A DNA stretch of 64,000 nucleotides, from assembly GCF_040954835.1 (NCBI RefSeq), contig NC_090703.1, positions 7,683,001-7,747,000 of the forward strand, written 5' to 3'. Origin of the DNA: Lepisosteus oculatus. Taxonomy: Eukaryota; Chordata; Actinopteri; Semionotiformes; Lepisosteidae. The notes below the pieces were generated by a model. That model saw only the letters and a list, made by a program, of their open reading frames with translations, had not been told where the DNA came from and searched no databases. The translations under genes were made by a program, and so were the position numbers. This document shows positions 59,461-64,000 of the stretch, piece by piece (positions within the stretch are counted from its first letter, which is position 1; every line of letters starts with the position of its first letter).

Positions 59461-62400
59461 TATGTATCCCCAAAACTCAGAAATAACAAACAAAGCCCCT
59501 GATGCTGCATTGCACTGAACAGCTACTAAGATATCACATATCACAAAAGTTTTGACAGAAGTATTAGTAGTTCTCATATCAAAACAGAACAAGGAATTGT
59601 TTCCAACCTGAGACAAAGGGTGTTCCATATTCTACGACACTGCATTGTAAGATTCAAGGCCTCATTTCATAAGCAAAATAAGCCAGAAATGAGGATCAAT
59701 GATATTTTTACACTGCTAAATAGCAATTAAGTTTCTAAATTTCTGCATTATAAAAAAGAAAGACATGAGACTAAAAACTCCATCAAACCCTAGTGCCTTT
59801 GGAAAAAAGAATAAGACAGACTGCATGGTTACTGGCATAGGAACAGTTTGACCCGCCATCTGTAAAGGCTTGATGGAAAGGCAAAACAGTACATTGTAAG
59901 AACACGTACATGTATGTGCAAGCGTTCAATATTCACAACAATCACTTAATAGGTGACACTTACTAGACTCCAGCTCCTGTCTAACTCTGAGACTCTTGTA
60001 GAGATTCTCTATTCATGTTCCATATGAACACATTTTAATAAGAAATTTGCATTACCTTCACGCTGCTGATCTCTGGAAGGATTTTTTAAGATAAAAGCAT
60101 TCACTGCATCAAAAGCTTAGCCTCTTCAGTGGAAGAATTATGTTGATTGCCAAAAGAAATCTTAAATGTTAATTTCTAATCGCTTATAATCTTATTGAAA
60201 ACAATCCAACTGGTTATACTGTATTCACACTGCCTGAAAGTCTGAAGGCTCTCAATTCAAATTCATTTTCAGTGGTCATCAGTGAGCTCTTCACTGATTC
60301 TTCTCAAGCCACAGGCTCACAGATTGTCCATCTGCAGCTGTGGAGTTCAGTTTGAAGTTCTTTCTATAGTTGGTCAGCTCTGCTCCAGCTCTCTGCAGTG
60401 CCTTAGGCTCTGACTACCTCCTTCCAATAGGCTGCTTGTCATGGTGTGATGTATACAGACAGACTAGGAGATGAGTCTGAGTTTTTCCCCATCCAACTAC
60501 AGATTTCCCTTACGCTATAGTATGACTAGCAGTCAAGAGCTTCCACAAACCACAGCTTTGTCACAGTGTTATGGTGGGATTAATAATCAAACACCACTGC
60601 GGTACAGACACAGAGGATTGTAAATTGAAAGTGTAGCCATGAAACTAACTTAATGATACAGATATCACTCACAACATGGTAAAACCAGGGCTAAAGCCAT
60701 ACAGCTCTCATGGGATAATGCAACAACAGCACAACAAATAACACATCATGAGACAGTGTAATTAACAACACCGGCATGAGACAGAGTAGTTAGCTCGATA
60801 ACTACCGGAAAAGGACTGGATAACTACTTCAAAGTGGTCCACAATAATAAATCATGGTAGGCATCCACTGTGGCCACATCTAACTGAGGATGGGCTGGCA
60901 AGCACTCCATCTCACGATCGAGACACCAGCAGCCACGAAACTCTGCACAGAGAGGACAAGTGTGTTCAGCAGGTAAACTGTGTTAAAGGTCAATAAACAG
61001 TGTTCCCTGCACATCTTGCAGAAAAAGCTTTTTTTCCCCCTTTTGTTTCAGTTCTCAGTCCACAGAAGTCTTCTGTTGGCAACATTTACCATATTTGGAA
61101 CCGACTTGAAGATGCATGATTATAATTAACTGACTCTTTCCCACCAAGCACTCCAACTCTGCTGCTCAAACATCTATCTAGGTCACTGATCATGTCTGTT
61201 CAATTTTCTCATGTAATCCCTGCTTGACTTTAGTCTTAGGTGCATCAGCTGCTAGTCGGAGAAAAAGACTGCTTGCTTGAACAAACTTATAACTTATAAA
61301 GAATGTTTCCCATACTTGTACCATCTGCACTACAAACAGCCATTGTTCTAGGAAGTCATTAATGCAAAAGGTGGCCTTATTTTTTTCTAACCACTGTCGC
61401 CTTCTCTCTCTGCTACTGCTAGACATAAAATTGCACCTATTTGTTTCCATGTGCCCAGAATTGAGAAAAAACAGGAACCTGACTTGCAGCCAGGATGTTT
61501 ATTCTGTTATCAGTGCACAGTGTCAAGGCTCACGTGAGGTATAAAAATGCATTCGTTCCCATAAACAACATGCACAGGGAACTAAGCTGTAAACATCCTA
61601 TAACAATGGAACTTCCACTCTCCAGAATGAAGTGACAACAGCTCAACTGTAGGGAAAAGGACCTGAATGACCAAAGTTGCTGTACTTCATTGCTAAAGTA
61701 ATATGCTTAACTGCAACCCCTGTTCAGTAGGATGTGCTTAATTGCTAAAAAACTGACTGTGCCAGTCCTCCAAGGGAGTCTTGTGACAGCTAGACATGTG
61801 TAACAGCACCATTGTGACAAGACTGGAACTGAACCTTACAGCCCAAGGTTTTAAGGTCATTTCAACTTCCATTTCACAAGCGTCTCTCTACATATGTTTG
61901 GCCACTACGTTTCTTATGTTTAGCATTAAGTGAAACAAACGACAGGCAAACACACAAAAACGCATGCTGTCACTCTGAAAGGAAAGATAAGATTACTGTA
62001 CTGCTCTCTGGTTTACACGAGTGTTTGAAAGCCAAGGCCGACACTGCCAGTTAAAACACCCTTAATCGAGAATAAAAGCACAAACTCACAAAGGCCACGA
62101 TCTTGCAGGTCATATGTGCAGAAACTATTGTGTGCAAATCATGGAAAAACCTGTCTAAACCGACTGGACTTCAATCTAGTTCAAGACTGGTGCGTGATGC
62201 TGTAAACAGACTCCTGCGGACTGGATCAAGTTCCCTCAGGAAAAGAGCTGAGCATGGGAAACAGCCCTGCGGAGAGCAGTCTTTTTAGCCCCCTGTGACA
62301 CGCAGCATTTTACACCCAGGCCCTGGAGATCCCCTTCCATCCCCTTCTATTTCTGATCCTGGATGTTCAGGGGGGATTTCTGTTCCATCTCGTGAGGTCA

Positions 62401-64000
62401 GGGTGACAAGGATTTATCTTCCAGGGGCTTCACACACTCACAGTGGAGGCACACAGGGAGTTGGCAGCTCAGAGACACAACACCACATGACACCCCTAAA
62501 GGGACACATCTTGGGAGTTCACCAACAGGGACGACAAAAAGGGGAGCACGACAATTGAAAATGCAGAACAATCACAGTTCAGATAGCACAACTGGGACAG
62601 ACTGCCAAGGGTTGTTAGTGTACCGCCTTCCCTTTTAACCACTTTGATTTTCTTGCACTATAATAAAATGAATCCCCTTATCTTTCAGCTAAATCAAACT
62701 CTCTTGCTTCTGTTACCAGAAACTGTAAAGCGGGGAAAAAAACAAAAACACATGCAGCTCAGCACAGTAAAGCAAAGCTCCGCGCTCAGGGACCATGATC
62801 AGGAGGGCTGATGACAATTCAACATGGAAGTAGTGCACTGGAGTTGTGAACGTAGATCCCAGTGAACTCAAGAGTCCTGGAACGGGACTGTGCAGGTTAG
62901 GTGGGTGAAATGAAGGGGGAGAGGCAGGGTAGTCAGAGATTTGCGCCATGAGCCACTGTGATCTCCACATGATTTCTGCCCAGACCCTAGATATTTCTCT
63001 CCCTGCAAGACACAGTTCACTGAAGAATCTTGTATCAGCATTCACACAAACTGACAAACTGACTAGAACAAAGCTCAGGATTTCTCCAAGAAGAGGAGGT
63101 CAGACGTGATGTACCCATTTTTCTTGTTCTGCCTGTGGTTTAGCTGTGGTGTCTTCTTGTTCAGTTGGCTATAGTCAGAACACCTTCTGATGTTGATTAC
63201 AATCAAAATTTGCTGTCTAATGATTATTCATGTCTCCAAACTAACTCTGAACAAAGTCACTTCCCCAGATTTGTTCATTCAGTAGACACCTAAAACGTGC
63301 ACTCAAAAAAGCTTCCTTCTGATACAATGAAAGCTCTATCGGTGGCAGAAGAGTCTGCATCAGTCTTTCTGAAGACTGGAGGTCCAGAAGTACAAAGGTC
63401 ATGCTATGGTTCCCAAGTGTTAGTGAGACTTACTTGCATGCTTACTGTCTACACTTTAATATAAAACAGTAGAGGGATCTATTGATGTCTCAGTCCCTTC
63501 TGATGTCTACCTTTTATAAAAACATCTTACACGGGTCAGCAACAGCTGATAAACTGGCACATACTTACTGCTGAATTTTGATAATAGTTACCAACTCATC
63601 CCTTGACAACAAAGGCATCATCCTTTTAACTGGATCGTAACTGCATGCAACAAGTTAACTAAACGACTGTTGTAAAACACCATTTTAAACCACTGTGTCA
63701 CAGAAAAGACCTGGGCTGAGCCTCAGATACTGATGCTAAGATTCGATTTCTCTTTTAAAACAGTGGTTCATGGCTTATTAATGCTGGAAAACAAATCTTA
63801 TTACTTGACAATAATACAGTTACTGTGAAAGTAGGAAAAGGCCACAATAAAATTACTTTCTAAAAAAAAAACACTTTCTAAAGTCACCATCAGAATGCAG
63901 ATATATCGACTGACTAAAAATGTATTTTTTGAAGTCACCAAGATATGTTCTGGCCACTCATACACAGGAATGAATAGGTTAAAGTCTCCAGGAGACCAGA

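Larger units (their letters stand above)
56301..64000 (-). other. PPP2R5E: PPP2R5E upstream intron (incomplete)
   Basis: It should end, beyond the window, at the exon encoding the N-terminal ~52 residues (TPLPLLK region). I looked for that exon on the minus strand and did not find it. It contains the minisatellite, the hAT-type element and the older repeat listed separately; 59.5-64 kb otherwise looks unique and AT-rich. Confidence 0.75.

Overview
The window is vertebrate nuclear DNA. It has spliced genes with GT/AG introns, CpG-rich promoters, long introns and 3'UTRs, and SINE-type repeats typical of ray-finned fishes: 5S rRNA-headed SINEs, a tRNA-headed SINE, and a hAT-type miniature transposon. 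I read it as an actinopterygian fish. The compact order matching human 14q23.2 could suit a non-teleost such as gar or bowfin, but the sequence alone does not settle the species.

Four genes are recognisable, in the order I recall for human chromosome 14: KCNH5 (first coding exon only, minus strand), RHOJ (complete CDS, five exons, plus strand), GPHB5 (complete CDS, three exons, minus strand) and PPP2R5E (the last twelve coding exons, minus strand, residues 53 to the end). KCNH5 and RHOJ diverge from CpG-rich promoters about 4.5 kb apart. RHOJ and GPHB5 converge tail to tail. GPHB5 lies downstream of PPP2R5E on the same strand. Nothing suggests that the four form one pathway: they encode an EAG-type potassium channel, a Cdc42-like endothelial GTPase, the beta subunit of thyrostimulin, and a B56 regulatory subunit of PP2A.

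Layout. 1-11810: start of KCNH5 intron 1, with degenerate SINEs and a CpG-rich patch near 7.5-8.7 kb. 11811-12170: KCNH5 exon 1 and CpG-rich promoter. 12.2-15.4 kb: intergenic, with a possible Penelope-like fragment and another fish repeat. 15.4-16.7 kb: RHOJ promoter and exon 1. 16.5-31.1 kb: RHOJ, including two unusual inverted repeats in intron 4. 31.1 to about 36.2 kb: probable RHOJ 3'UTR and flank. 37.6-39.3 kb: GPHB5 with a TATA box. 39.3 to about 46 kb: intergenic, with two 5S-headed SINE copies. About 46-49 kb: PPP2R5E 3'UTR. 49-56.3 kb: PPP2R5E exons. 56.3-64 kb: PPP2R5E upstream intron, with a 13-copy minisatellite and a hAT-type element nested in an older repeat.

I found no operon-like, CRISPR, phage or other exotic system. 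Nearly all open reading frames of 60-260 codons here are chance frames. The genes were recovered from family motifs and splice junctions that keep phase across every exon. The observations most worth following up are a near-perfect 30-bp-stem hairpin just upstream of RHOJ exon 5, a foldback repeat 31 bp after the RHOJ exon 4 donor, a TATA-driven three-exon GPHB5 model, and the nested hAT insertion.
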